This document shows positions 21,828 through 33,936 of a stretch of DNA of 64,000 bases, in pieces. The notes beneath the pieces are model-generated. The model searched no databases. It worked only from the letters and a program-made list of their open reading frames with translations, and was not told the origin of the DNA. The DNA is from Sclerotinia nivalis (lineage: Eukaryota > Ascomycota > Leotiomycetes > Helotiales > Sclerotiniaceae): NCBI GenBank assembly GCA_029531795.1, contig JAPEIS010000009.1, forward strand, positions 2,294,001 through 2,358,000. The letters are read 5' to 3'. The position numbers were made by a program, and so were the translations under genes. Numbering within the stretch: the stretch's first letter is position 1; each line of letters begins with the position of its first letter.

Positions 21828-24147
21828 TCAACCAACAACAATACTATGTTTCCCACCACTAGATTGCAACGTAACACCCCCATTTTCAATCTTCAGATCA
21901 CTCGACTTTTGTATCTTCTTCCCATCCACAGCAATCCTCGGCACCACTCCCGCTTCCTTCAGCGGTAAGACCAGCGATCCCGTAGTCCCTTCTGGCACTG
22001 CAAAATCCAATGTATACCCTTTCGATGTCAAATTCCAAGCGGCTTGGAATTTCCCCAATGTGGTCATGAATCCACCTTCCGCGCTCGTTAAATCTCCAAA
22101 TTGTGGTGCTAGTTTCCATGTTTGACCTACGGGACTCGTAACACTAAGACCCAATACGAATTCTGTGAGTGCAGATGTAGGACCTGAAGACCAGCCGTGC
22201 GAGTGAGATACATACGCGGTATCGTACATGTAACCCCTGCTTGACCGGTATGAAAATGTGCCGTTTTGAAGATAGCCTTCGATGACTGTGCTTTCGGTAC
22301 CATTGGGGTTGTTGAGATACCAACCCCAAGAACGACGGATGAGATCAAGGGCACGACTTGCCTGCCCGATTGTGAAATGGGCTTGGATTTCAAAACTTGA
22401 TATAAATGGAGATATATTTTCTGGAAGCTCCGGTGCAACAGCCCCGATTGGAGTCCAATTTTTGACAAGATTGGTCGAGATATCTTGGGCAGTGGAGGAA
22501 GTTGGAGAAACAACACCGAATAGAAGAGCCATGCTATTGGCATCTTGGGGATGAAGTGTAGTGGCTGTCGCATTGTCTTTGAAAGCTCCATAGGAATGGT
22601 CAAAACAATAAGTATTAATCGCTGTCTTGAGAGATGCCGCGCGACTAGTCCATGTCGCTGTTAAATTGGTGGTATCTCCAGCCCATTTGGCCAGGTCAGC
22701 GCCTGTAAGAAGAGTCCGATAGAGACTAATTATTTGTTAGTCAATTGCTATGGTCATGCCGAAATGAAAACATACATCATTTGTGCTTCGCTGTTATTGA
22801 AACCTTGCTGCCAACGAGCCCAATCGCGAATCCCTGTGACCTCGAGGAGACCAGGAGCGCTGACTTTCTTATAAATAAAACTCATCGCTAACTGATACTT
22901 TGCCCAGTTCTGCAAAAGGAATGACGTATCATTGGTGTAAAGGACATAGTTGTAAGTTCCAATCATGGTCCACATATGGTAGGTATCAGAACCCTGCTGT
23001 AGCAATGGTGGCCCTGCCTCTGGAAATGCCCCAGTCACGTTGTTCTGATTGAGTTAGTCCCTACATGGGCTAATGGATTGCCAAAAACAGCGAAGCATCG
23101 GAAAGGTTCAGATGATATAAAAGTCAAGCCCATGAAAAGCTTCTGTATGGTGAAGGGGTTTGGAACAATGAAACTGTGTTCGATACTGAAAATTATTGGT
23201 ATAATGAAGGGGGCTCCAACACTGGGCAAGAACAAAAACATTAACCAAAGGGAATAGCATACCTGATAATTGTACATGACTTGGAGGGCATTCTTGACAC
23301 TGACAAGGTCTCCAATACTGATAAATGTCGATGGCACCGCAATACCCATGTCACCTGGCCAAACAGCTCGATCCCGTTTGGCTCCATCCACAATAATAGT
23401 ATCACCAGTTCCCAAAGTACCATTGTTTGCCCATCCCACTTTGACAGTGGGAATTTGTCGTCCTGTGTTTACAGGCACGGCGTTCGTTTGTAAAGTGTAG
23501 GCACCAGAGTACCATATCTTGTTCAGCATTTCATCACTGCTATGAAAGTATCCTTGGTAAGCTTGTAGATTTGACCATGTTGGTTGAAATCCAATTTCAA
23601 GAACAATGCTGCTAATGTTGACATTCGTGGTACCATTGGTGATCAAGAACAATGTCAAGTACCTAAAACCTCCACGAAGCGAAAGATCTGGCATGGTGTA
23701 TGTTCCTGAACCAGCTGATGTGAAATTTGCATAAATAGCACCATCTGGTCCCTTAAACCCTCCATTCGATGAGTCTGACCATTCTCCGATATAATCTTTT
23801 GCTTCAGTAAATGCCAATCCGATCGCACCAGGCCCTGTGGAAGAGTATTTGAGAGTCACGAGTCCACCGACCTCTTTACCGAAGTCAAGAGTGTATTTCG
23901 AACCATTCCCAGAGAGTCCAATCGATCCGGTGAAGTCAGATAGCACGGCCCCGGTTGTTGCTGATAGTACCGATTTCGGAGATACTTGGCGGCTTGAAGG
24001 TGCATAGATATTTGCATCCCAAGGGCCTGGAAAAGCTGCCTCAAGAGGCCCACTGCAAGCTGTATTTTTCCAGCATGCTTGAGTAGATACTAAATTTAAT
24101 GAGAGAGAAAGCACCACGAAACCAACTAAGCGTTTGATCACAGCCAT
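21828..24147 (-). CDS. Secreted GH78 alpha-L-rhamnosidase-like glycoside hydrolase
   Basis: Exons 24147-23263, 23044-22776 and 22725-21828 give 683 aa. Residues 1-24 are a signal peptide (hydrophobic LVGFVVLSLSLNLV, then STQA), so the enzyme is secreted. Several N-glycosylation sequons (NGS, NGT, NFT) are present. A beta-sandwich N-terminal part is followed by an (alpha/alpha)6 barrel with DGAKRDRAVWPGDMG (about 254-268), TGAFPEAGPPLL, YHMWTMIGTYNY and STVIEGY. The C-terminus is a beta-domain. This matches fungal proteins assigned to GH78. The first motif corresponds to the catalytic-loop region of rhamnosidases (RDERLGWTGD type), but the second acidic residue is replaced by Arg, so the exact activity and substrate are uncertain. 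The first intron (218 nt) is unusually long and free of stops. Role in plant polysaccharide or glycoside breakdown is inferred. Confidence 0.88.
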
Positions 24148-27091
24148 AATTCAAGGATAGCACTCAGTATGAGTGCACAATGCGTCTTTGTCGACCAAAT
24201 TCTAGCGGAAACCAAAGCCATTTGTACATTTCAAGAACAAGGTATATCTGCAATGATGCTTCAAAACTCGGGCAAATGAATATACCGAGGTAAGTTTTTC
24301 CGCACCTGTTGAATGTCGAGAAATGCAGACTTCTGCGGATCGTGAAGATGCGGGGGAAACTCAGTAATGCGGAGCAAGCTTAAGCCAGCTGTTGGGCCCC
24401 ATTTTGTTCGTACTTGTTGCTCAGGTTGGAATCATTACCGACCGTCGTGTATGTACGCATGCTCACATGATTGACTGGGGATATAACTTTTGTGAACGAC
24501 TTGCAGTATGCCAGCAAAGGATCACACACATATTGACCCGAAGAAGCGACATGACGTTACGTTGTCATCGACGCGATACTCTAGGGAAACAATGAAGCAT
24601 GCTCGCACGCCGCAAAATATTCAGATCTTCGAGCAAGAAACTGAAATCGATTGATTACCTCTAAGTGGAAGTAAGCTTAGTAAATTTCAATTTGTTGTAT
24701 GATCCGAAGATGTCTCATTGACCTTTAAATCGCATTTCGCATTTTCGTATTTCTCTTGAACTCCACAACTCTAACGAGAGACCCTCATCTTCATTAACCT
24801 TACATGGTGTCTTGAAATGAGCTGAGGTTTCAAAAATGTCAATGCGACCTTCTCAACATTGTGGCTGTGAGAAAGTCGTAAAAGAGCTAGAGTACTCGTA
24901 GAGCAAATATTCTTTCTATTGGATATTCAGTTGTATTGTTTGTGAAGTCATGTAAGATGACGGAGAAGATCAAAATCGATAATGCATAAAATAGAAGTTT
25001 TTGTTTTGATTTTGCTTTTTTTTTGTGACAGACAACGGAAAGAAGAAATGGAAGAAAGGAAATGGTTCTAGATCGATAAACCGTTGCACACACTTACAGC
25101 TGCCCCCTGAATCGGCAACACGGAATACTCTACCATAACTATAATTAGTAGTAATTAGTAATTTCGAATATTCGAATACTTCTAAAAACTTTTTTTTTTC
25201 TCCCTTGCTACCCCGCAGAAGAAGACTTTCCTCAATATCAAATTCTACAAAATGCCTTGCGAAAAGGGTTTCAAATGTCTGCAGTAAATCGCAGACATTG
25301 AAACCTTGATGTTGTATTTGAGGGGCAACGTCCGGAAGCTCAAATTATCACTTGAAAAATGACAGCATCTTACGATAATATATAAGGCAGGACAAGCTTC
25401 CGAAAAGCGCCCCCCTTTTTCTTTGAGGTAAGTGTGTTGTGCCGCATAAGCACGGAAAGGATGGTTAAGAATATCGAAAGCTTTAAGCGCTGATTTGGAA
25501 AAATGATATAAGAACCCTGAATATATATCAGATAAACAAATATGTAAGGTTGACCAAGAAGAACGGAAACACAGTCAGATGTCAAATCCAGCCTTGAATA
25601 TTGTGGTGGGTGACACCAAGAAAAAGTCTTGAGATATAAAACATAAAGCACAGCTGATAGAATTGGTGCTGATACTGATGTTCAACACGAGTTATTAGTA
25701 CGATGGCCTAATCTTCTAACATGTCATTGTGCTGTAGGTAAAAATACTATGACGATAACTAGATAGATAATTCTACACAGCTAATAAATGGTATATAAAT
25801 CAAAGGGGATCCTAGCAACACCAATTTGAAGAACATACTACTATGTATTCATACATTGGGTCATTCGTCATTCATTCAATTACGAAGTACACCTAAATAG
25901 TGAGTATATAAGTCATATAAAAAATAAATATAAATATAAAAAAATATAAAAAATATAAAAAATATAAAAAGTATAAAAAAGTACAGTTTATTGATAATTC
26001 CGGCAACAAATGTCAGTAAACCATTCATATCTATATTCATACATCCATTTATCCATTCATGCATTGATCCGGACATTCAATCATTTATTTCCATTGATCA
26101 TTTCACGGGTTGCCCCCTTTGTGACATTTTTGTTAAAGATTAGATGCTATACTCCGTACATAATCATTGAATTGAAATAATAGAACAACTTCTACTATTA
26201 GATTTTATTTTATTTTGATTTATTCATCCTATTCATTAATTGCTTGCTTGCTTCCAATATTCATAGCAGGGGTTAAGCTCGATTTCACTCTTTCGCTAAC
26301 CCAATGGAAAACCGACTGACCCAAAAAAAGCCAATCTATCCACTCATGTGTCACTACACAAACCCATTTGGTACCAATTGCACAACTCGAATTAATTGGG
26401 ATCCTTCCTATTTACCATAACCAGAACCATAACCATAACCAGTATCCCCAATTTCTTTGATTACTGCATACAACAACAACACTATGCGATCGCAATACTC
26501 ATTCTCTTTTTCTGTTATTTGAAATACTTCTTTACGTGCTCACTGATGTATATTTTACCAACCTCTTGAATCATATCAGTCTGGCCACACTAAATCCTAC
26601 AACTCCAGATGAGATCGCCGGTATCATCAGTAATTCCATTAGGTGCTAGGTGCTAGGTGCTAGTTCTTCTATCGCAGCAAGGGGATACTGTTGGAAGATC
26701 CGCATCACAACTCCCGATGAAGGTATGCACACTTCTATGGATACTTATCACATTGTGCGACGCGACGTCGTGGGAAGAGAAGCAGTATCAGCGCAGTGTT
26801 TGCAAGTCATCTTACCCAACAACTCTCACACTTGTCTGTTGGACACCCAAGCCGGCTTTCTCTCAATTTACTCTTACTAGTACCTTTTTTACTAGACCTT
26901 AGTCTTCCCACATAATACTTTTACATAAATCTCTAGTCGTTAGAACGGTTGCAATAAACTTCACTAACTTCTTTTCACTCCAATAGACCTCTTCGAGACC
27001 TAGAGAACTTGGTGGGAGTTTTGTACCTAGAAATGATGCCCGGATCTCAATCTCTGACCCGAATCATCACATAACTGAGGCTATTGGAGAC
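24148..27091. promoter_or_regulatory. 2.9-kb divergent intergenic region between GH78 and Zds-like genes
   Basis: The flanking genes point away from each other, so both promoters lie here. A CreA/Mig1-type hexamer CTGGGG is at 24475-24480, about 330 bp upstream of the GH78 start. An ATATAAAAA-type repeat occupies about 25920-25981 and GGTGCTAGGTGCTAG near 26640-26662. Short open frames here are not convincing. Confidence 0.45.
25920..25981. repeat. AT-rich ATATAAAAA-type short tandem repeat
   Basis: Repeated TATAAAAAA units of 9-10 bp with small length variations lie in the divergent intergenic region. This is simple-sequence DNA with no coding potential. Confidence 0.8.
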
Positions 27092-29815
27092 ATGTATGGG
27101 GATGATGATTACTCAAAACGCGATTCAAGACCTCTTAGCTTTATCCCCCCCTCTTCCAATGAGTCTTTTGAAGATACAACAAATTCATTTTACGATACGA
27201 ATAATAGCATTAGACCGGGGCCGACACCCTTAACAAATGGAAATCACAAAGCGCATACATCACCAGCAATTATGCAGAGTCCCAGGAGTCCCACATTTGG
27301 GGATGGAAGTCCTATATCACCATCTTTGTCCTTACGTGACCCTAATGCAGGAGGTGCAGCAAATGCGGAGTTTCCGCTGAACGATATCGACTATGAATCC
27401 GGCCCAGCTGCTGTCGCACAAGAACTCAGTAATTTACAAGCGTTACGACGAATGTCTATGGATGTGGGCAATACCAGTGATCCGGATTTGCCATCATTCC
27501 AAGGTGTATCTTTAATGCCTACAGCAGCCCCAACAGGGAATGACGACGAGGACGATCCATCGCGACTCTTCTGGGTGCCTGCTAGAGTTCACCCTGAGCT
27601 TGCACCCATGGAATTCAAAACGTTTCTGGAAAACCGCGTTCAATCAATAAAACGACGATCTGGAGATCAGACTTCATTGGCACCTAACGGCACTGAACAA
27701 AGTGGATCCGGGGTTGGATTGAGGAGGAAGAAATCTATGCTGTCGAGGCAGATTGATAATTCGGGTGGCCGAGGGGCTGTAGGGTACAAAGATGGAGCGG
27801 AACAACTGGAGAGGAAAAAGTCTCTATCATCACATCATACACCTGATTTAAGGATCTCGGATCTTCAAGAATTGGATGAGCTGGTCAGGGATCCTTCAGC
27901 AGCAATGCAGAAATTGAGTATCGATACTAGAAGCGGAGGCGAAGATTTACCTATTTTACCCCAAGCACCGGGAATCGGTTTGAGGAGGTCTACGCGCACT
28001 ACATATAGGAGGGGAAGCGTGAGAAAAGGAGAGCGGGTGCCGTTCTCAAAGAGGGCTGGCTCTACTCGAGTTGATGCTGATGGAGAAGATTCAGCGGCTT
28101 CGCCGATTGATGGGCGTCCATCTGCAAGCTACCCTCTTACACATACCCAATCGGAACCCTTGGGTAACACGGATAATTTTTCTAGACCCAACAGGAGTGC
28201 ACGACGTATGCAGAACATAGAACAAGCCCCACCAGTTCCCTCGATCCCGGATAATATTACCAAACAGTTGTCTACACAATCTGACTCTCCAGTTTCTGTA
28301 TCAGCTGCAGAATTACCGCCGGACCCAAGCCAACAGCCGTCCCAGCCTAGCCATGATGACTCTCGATCAAGAAGCACTAGCCATCCTCAAAAGGATTCTC
28401 CAGTCCCACGTATAGTAGAGACCCCACCTCTACCAGAAGAAAATCCAGAACCACAGACAGGCAAACAATCTTTCCAGTATCCTGAAAGAACATCTTCACA
28501 GACCAGTCAAGCTTCACAAAAACAACCCAATCCTCAAGCTCTTCCTCAAACAGCTCCAAAGCCGACTCCAGAACCTCCAGCAAAATCCAGCAAGCGTCCG
28601 GTATTGGAGCGTCAAGCTTCCTCCGGTGGTGCAGCCCTCCCAAAAACAGCAACGGCAAATGACATGCATCAACAGCAGCAACCTTCTTCAACCCCAGTGA
28701 ATATGCTGAGAACCGATGCACTCACTCACATTCCAACCGTTGACGATAAGAAATCCGACAAGAAAACCAAAAAAGAAAGAGAGGAAGAAAGTTCTGGGCC
28801 TCGAAAGACTAGCTGGGGCTGGTTCAAAGGGAGTGATGAAAAGGATAAGAAGGATAAGAAAAAAGATGACAAGAGTAGGTCGAAGGTTTCATCAGAGAAA
28901 ACACACGACAATGCTCGTTTGGATGTTTTGCAATCCACCATGGAGACAACCACGAGGGGCCGCGAAAGTTTCTTAGTCGAGAGAGATAATGTTGATAACA
29001 AACTCGAAAATGAACGAAAGAAAGAAGGTAGCCGTAAAGCTGGTGCGGAGCCTAAAAAGGAGAAGGACGGCATCTTTTCGTCACTTTTTGGTGGTGGAAA
29101 GAAGAAGGCCGATCGTGATCCAGGTGGTAAAAAGGATAGCTCACTTCGCACTCTTTCACCGGAACCTCCGCATCCCGTGTTGAAACCAGATATTGACTAT
29201 AACTGGACAAGATTTTCAATAATGGAAGAAAGGGCAATCTATCGCATGGCTCACATCAAGCTAGCGAATCCTAAACGGGCATTATACAGTCAGGTTCTAC
29301 TTAGCAACTTCATGTATTCATACTTGGCCAAGGTTCAGCAGATGCATCCACATATGCAAATACCTCAGTCCGCGCAACAGAAGAAGGCAGAGGCGGAGAG
29401 AAAGCAAAAGGAGCAAGAACAGCAATATCGAGAGCAACAAGAACAGTTGAGACAACAGCAGCAGCAACAAGAGGGCGGGGATCAATATCGATATGATTAC
29501 CATCAGGTATGAGTTCCTTGATTTCTTCTCGGGATTATAAAATAACCGGGGGCTAACATTTTATAGGGCATTACCCAATATGCTGAACAGTCTCAAAACC
29601 CAAACCATTCTGCTGAGGGTGTTAATTATGTCGATGATTCTCAAATATATGATTACGATCATCAAGGAAGCGAGCCTGGGCAGGATCATAATCGTCCACA
29701 ATCCCGCACCGGCCAGAACAACAGTGAGAATGGTTATAATAACGATCAAAAATACTACGATTATGGGCGAACACAATCACATGATCAACCGACCGAGGAG
29801 GGCGAGATGTGGTAG
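27092..29815 (+). CDS. Zds1/Zds2-like protein (Zds C-terminal domain)
   Basis: Two exons (27092-29506, 29567-29815) separated by a 60-nt intron give 887 aa. The N-terminal third has the conserved segment LFWVPARVHPELAPMEFKTF. A long Ser/Pro/Gln-rich disordered middle and a Lys-rich KDKKDKKKDDK stretch follow. At about 691-750 the Zds C-terminal domain is clear (DYNWTRFSIMEERAIYRM, IKLANPKRALYSQVLLSNF). The tail is Gln-rich and then Tyr/Asp/Asn-rich and acidic, ending EEGEMW. In yeast, Zds1/2 bind and localise PP2A-Cdc55 and thereby control mitotic entry and exit and polarity; that function is inferred. Without the intron the first exon would run into a stop immediately, so splicing is expected. 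It is transcribed in the same direction as Hse1. Confidence 0.9.
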
Positions 29816-30618
29816 CGTAAATATGGCTGTTGTAGCAAATATTATCTCGGGGTCTCGTTTATGCATACAACGATGGAGTATAGGCGCTGTTTCATATCTG
29901 GATGGATGCTTGTGGTATTGGGAAGGGAATTAATTGATTGGAAGCATAGCGTCTGGTTTTCTGTTGAAGTTTCCCTAGATGATAGGGGATTCCTCAAACC
30001 TTTTTTTTATGTCACAATCTGCTACACTTACAGAGAGTAGGTGTGCAATTGTTTATATGTACAACAAGAAATTAGCTCTTGCTCTCGTGAAGGCAAGTAG
30101 ATTAGGCGCGGGTAAATATCCAAATTTGGATGCTGATCCAAAACTTTGAATACTCTATGAATGTATATACTTTGAGCAATTATATCATGATGAGACTGTC
30201 ATCATTGTGTTCAATGCGCATGCGTGTATGACTTTTACATTGTTGCCTTGACTTTTAATCTAATTAAATCAATGTTTCCTCGGTCTTACAAAAATGAAGT
30301 TATACAAACATTCTCTATATTTAATATCGGATTCTTCATGGCAATTCTTTCGTTTGATGCCTAGTATTTCAATTGGTGTTGGCGTTGTCAAACTGCTCAT
30401 GATGCTTACCGTACCCCATCGTACTCCGTACCCGTTTATGGATCATTTAACTTAGCGTCCTTAGTGGGGTCCGGGAAGCTTGAGCCATCAATCGCTTTGT
30501 ACTTTGTAGGCAAACCATCTACAACTCAAAATCTCTCAACTTACTACATCTTGAGAACCACAAATTTCCACGACGTTTATCTCTTTAAAAAGTCAAATAA
30601 TATTGGAATTTGTATACA
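29816..30618. other. Intergenic spacer between Zds-like and Hse1 genes
   Basis: This holds the 3' UTR of the Zds-like gene and the Hse1 promoter/5' UTR. A 70-codon frame starting at 30464 overlaps the Hse1 start in another frame and is a shadow. Confidence 0.5.
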
Positions 30619-32864
30619 ATGTTTCGCGCCCAACAAAATGCCTTCGACGAGGTCGTCGGTAAGTAGCAGCTTATGAGCTTATTCAAATCCCCAACCGCCT
30701 TGATCAAGCCTCGATCGAATATGATGCTAATTTATGGACTCTGTAGCCAAGGCGACCGACGAGAACCTCACTTCGGAAAATTGGGAATATATTATGGATG
30801 TTTGCGACAAAGTATCCGGAGAAGATAGCGGTGCCAAAGATGCCGTGGCGAGCATGATAAAGAGGTTGGCGCATCGAAACGCCAACGTACAATTATATAC
30901 TTTAGAGGTTGGTTATGACATAGGTCGCAGTCGCTTTTACCAAATCTAACATTATATATATAGCTCGCCAACGCTGTAAGTCAAAACTGCGGAGCGAAAA
31001 TGCACAGAGAGTTGGCTTCAAGGGCGTTCACAGATGCATTGTTAAGACTGGCGAACGATAGAAACACACATCAGCAAGTGAAAGCGAAGATCCTTGAGCG
31101 AATGGCAGAGTGGGCAGGAATGTTCAAAGATCCTGATTTAGGAATTATGAATGATCAATACCATCGACTGAAGAGCCAAAATCCTAACTTGCACCCACCA
31201 TCCGCGCCATCAAAGAGTCGACTTACAGATTTGGATCGTCAGAAGGAAGAAGAAGAATTACAAATGGCATTGAAATTATCTATTCAGGATAAAAGTAGTC
31301 AACCAAAACCTTCACAACCATCCGGTTCATCCGCAGACCCGGCTCAATCGCAACAAGATGCACAGCCACAACAAGTACCATCTGGGACCACAGCCGCTAC
31401 TGTTTCTAGAGTTAGAGCACTTCACAATTTCCAACCCACAGATGCGGATGAATTACAATTTCGAAAGGGCGATATCATTACAGTCATAGGATCAGTATAT
31501 AAAGATTGGTGGAGGGGCTCCCTGAGAGGGAAGACTGGGATTTTCCCTCTGAATTATGTCGAAAAGTTGGTGGATCCCACACCGGAAGAACTACAACGGG
31601 AAGCGCAAATGGAGGCCGAGGTTTTTGCAGAGATTAAGAATGTGGAGAAGTTACTTACATTATTGAGTACTTCAACATCTCAATTAGATGCTCGTGATAA
31701 TGAGGAGATCACAGTAAGTTGTAATATCTGTATTTTGAACCTCATGCTCACATACCTAGAAACTTTACCATTCTACTCTCGCAATTAGGCCAAAACTTAT
31801 TGAGCTAATCGGAAAATACTCCCAGAAAAAAGGTATCATTTTATATTCGTTCAATCAGGCTCCCTGATCAGCTCACTAACATATATCAGATGATTTTACA
31901 CAATTGAATGAGAGATTCATTAAATCATGTCGTGACTATGAGAACTTGCTAGATGCCTCTATGACCCAGGCACAGTCTTATCACTATGGTCGACCTGGGC
32001 AAGCACCACAAGGTCCACAAGGTTATGGATATCCTCCTCAGGCAGCAAGACCACAACAAGAGCCCCAGAGATATTATACACCATCTCAACAACAAGGTAA
32101 GTGAAATCAAGTATTACTAAACGATGACATACTAAGTTTATACAGAGCCACCATACCAACAACAACCAACTCCACCTATTGGTTATGCACCTCCACGTAA
32201 TGGACCGGCACCTTTTTATGTTGTTGCTCCAGGTCAGCAACCCCTACAAGCCGATGGTCGTCAACCATATCCAGTTCAACAGCCTCAACAATCAGACAGC
32301 CAACAGCCATATCCCCAAAGAGATCCTACTCCTCGGATTCCATCAGGCTCACAACCTCCGCCACTTCAAACCAATAGTCCTCCCCCAACTCAATACCCAA
32401 CCCAACAACCACAAACAGGTCATCGCCCACAAAGCACATATTCCAATCCACAAGAACTAGCAACATCTGTCTACGATTCTCCAGTTCAACAACAAGATCC
32501 TCATCAATACAACGCATACGCTGAAACTGACCCTTACGCAGCCACTCCCGCAACAGCCCAACCCCCACAACAATACAGCGCATACAAACCACCTCAACAA
32601 CCATCTCAACCTCCTCAACCTGCATATGAACCTCCGGCTCCTCCAAACGAAATCCCTAGTCCAGTACAAAGTTCACCGTATCCAGTTTTAGGTGATGCAA
32701 GAACGACATTACCTAGCCAAGGACAATATAAGGCGTATCAGAGACCTGATAGTAGTGATAGTAATCAGGGGATGAGTGGTCAGGGATTAAATAATGCTCC
32801 GAGTGCACCTCCTGCTGGTGCATCAAACCCGGCGGATTTTTATAGACAGAGTACTGCATATTAG
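30619..32864 (+). CDS. hse1: Hse1, ESCRT-0 subunit (VHS-UIM-SH3)
   Basis: Six exons (30619-30658, 30747-30907, 30964-31713, 31760-31832, 31890-32096, 32146-32864) give 649 aa. The VHS domain is at about 10-140 (DEVVAKATDENLTSENWEY, NVQLYTLELANAVSQNCG). The ubiquitin-interacting motif EEEELQMALKLSIQD is at about 161-177. The SH3 domain is at about 215-269 (VRALHNFQPTDADELQF, DWWRGSLRGKTGIFPLNYV). A coiled GAT-like segment follows (HSTLAIRPKLIELIGKYSQ), then a Gln/Pro-rich tail of about 250 residues. Order and length are those of fungal Hse1, which with Vps27 recognises ubiquitinated cargo on endosomes for multivesicular-body sorting. The first exon is only 40 nt. Exon 4 (73 nt) is recovered only when both flanking introns are removed, and it restores the conserved core. 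Confidence 0.95.
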
Positions 32865-33936
32865 GTTGTTTTTCAGAATGTGTATAGGGAGGTGGTAGGA
32901 CGTTAAATTAGGGAGGGTAGTTTCATGCGTTCAATATGAATATTTGATTTGAAGCGGGAAGTTGAGGGGCAGATGGATATGAAGTTTGAAAGGCGAATGG
33001 ATGGATGGAGAGGTTGGCAGTGACGTTGGTTTTCACGAAACAGAAGGGAGGAATGCAGGAATAAATAAATATGAAATGAAATTGAAGTAGTTGGTAGTTG
33101 ATAATTGGTAGTTAATTGAATACCCTTATTTCTACATAATATATTTTGTTTTTTTGTTTTTTTGGCTGGTAGTGAATAGTTTAGATATTGATTTATTAGT
33201 TTATTGATTAGATATTAGATATTAGATATTAGATATTAGATATTAGATATTAGATATTAGATAACAAGATAAAAATAAATAATAAGAAAATCTTATAAAT
33301 AAGACGAGTAATCTAGTCTATCTAGCTAGATGGAGTGTTTTTTTATTATATTTATATATAAGCTATATATATACGGGTATAGTAAGAATAGATAATCTAG
33401 ACGCGGACTGTGTATACTGTATACATAAGATATTGAGGATTTGAGGATTTGAGGATTTGAAATGAGATTGATAAAGGGAGTTGATTAGATGGATATATTA
33501 TGGGGTGGAAAACGACGATGGGATGGGGATGGGGATGGGGATAGAGATACGAATAGGAAAGATATGAGAAGACATAGAGCAAGATGATGAGATAAGTTAT
33601 AGAAACCATGGAGAACTAGGGATGCTGTATTAGAGGATGTAAGTGTATATATGTATATATATATATATGTAGAAAAAGAGAGAATATTTCGATGTTGCAT
33701 ACTCAATGATTTAATTAATATACAAGTTTAGATACGAAATAAATAGATACAAAGGCTATTGATTAAAACTCTTTATGTACACACGCTGCTTATTAACTCT
33801 TCATTGAAAGATAATCAAGCAGCAAACCAAATATCAAAGGTATAATACTAAACATCAACCCACAACCCACAATGTGCTTTCAAACTTCCCACTACATTGC
33901 ATCATACGTATCAAGATAACCCAACCCCAATACAAA
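32865..33936. other. Convergent intergenic region between Hse1 and sugar transporter
   Basis: Both neighbours end here. The region has a heptamer array (33208-33263), GGATTTGA repeats (about 33431-33460), GGGGAT repeats (about 33520-33541) and TATATA stretches near 33655. No gene was recognised. Confidence 0.5.
33208..33263. repeat. (TTAGATA)8 minisatellite
   Basis: Eight perfect head-to-tail copies of TTAGATA lie between two convergent genes. The array is perfect from first to last copy. The unit resembles the fungal telomere repeat TTAGGG only in its first four bases, so telomeric origin is not claimed. Confidence 0.95.

Noticed and set aside
28377..29151. Minus-strand frames opposite the Zds-like gene
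   Set aside because: They are antisense shadows of a well-supported coding region.
33208..33263. Interstitial telomere repeat
   Set aside because: The unit is TTAGATA (7 bp), not TTAGGG, and the array is perfect, so a telomeric origin is not supported.
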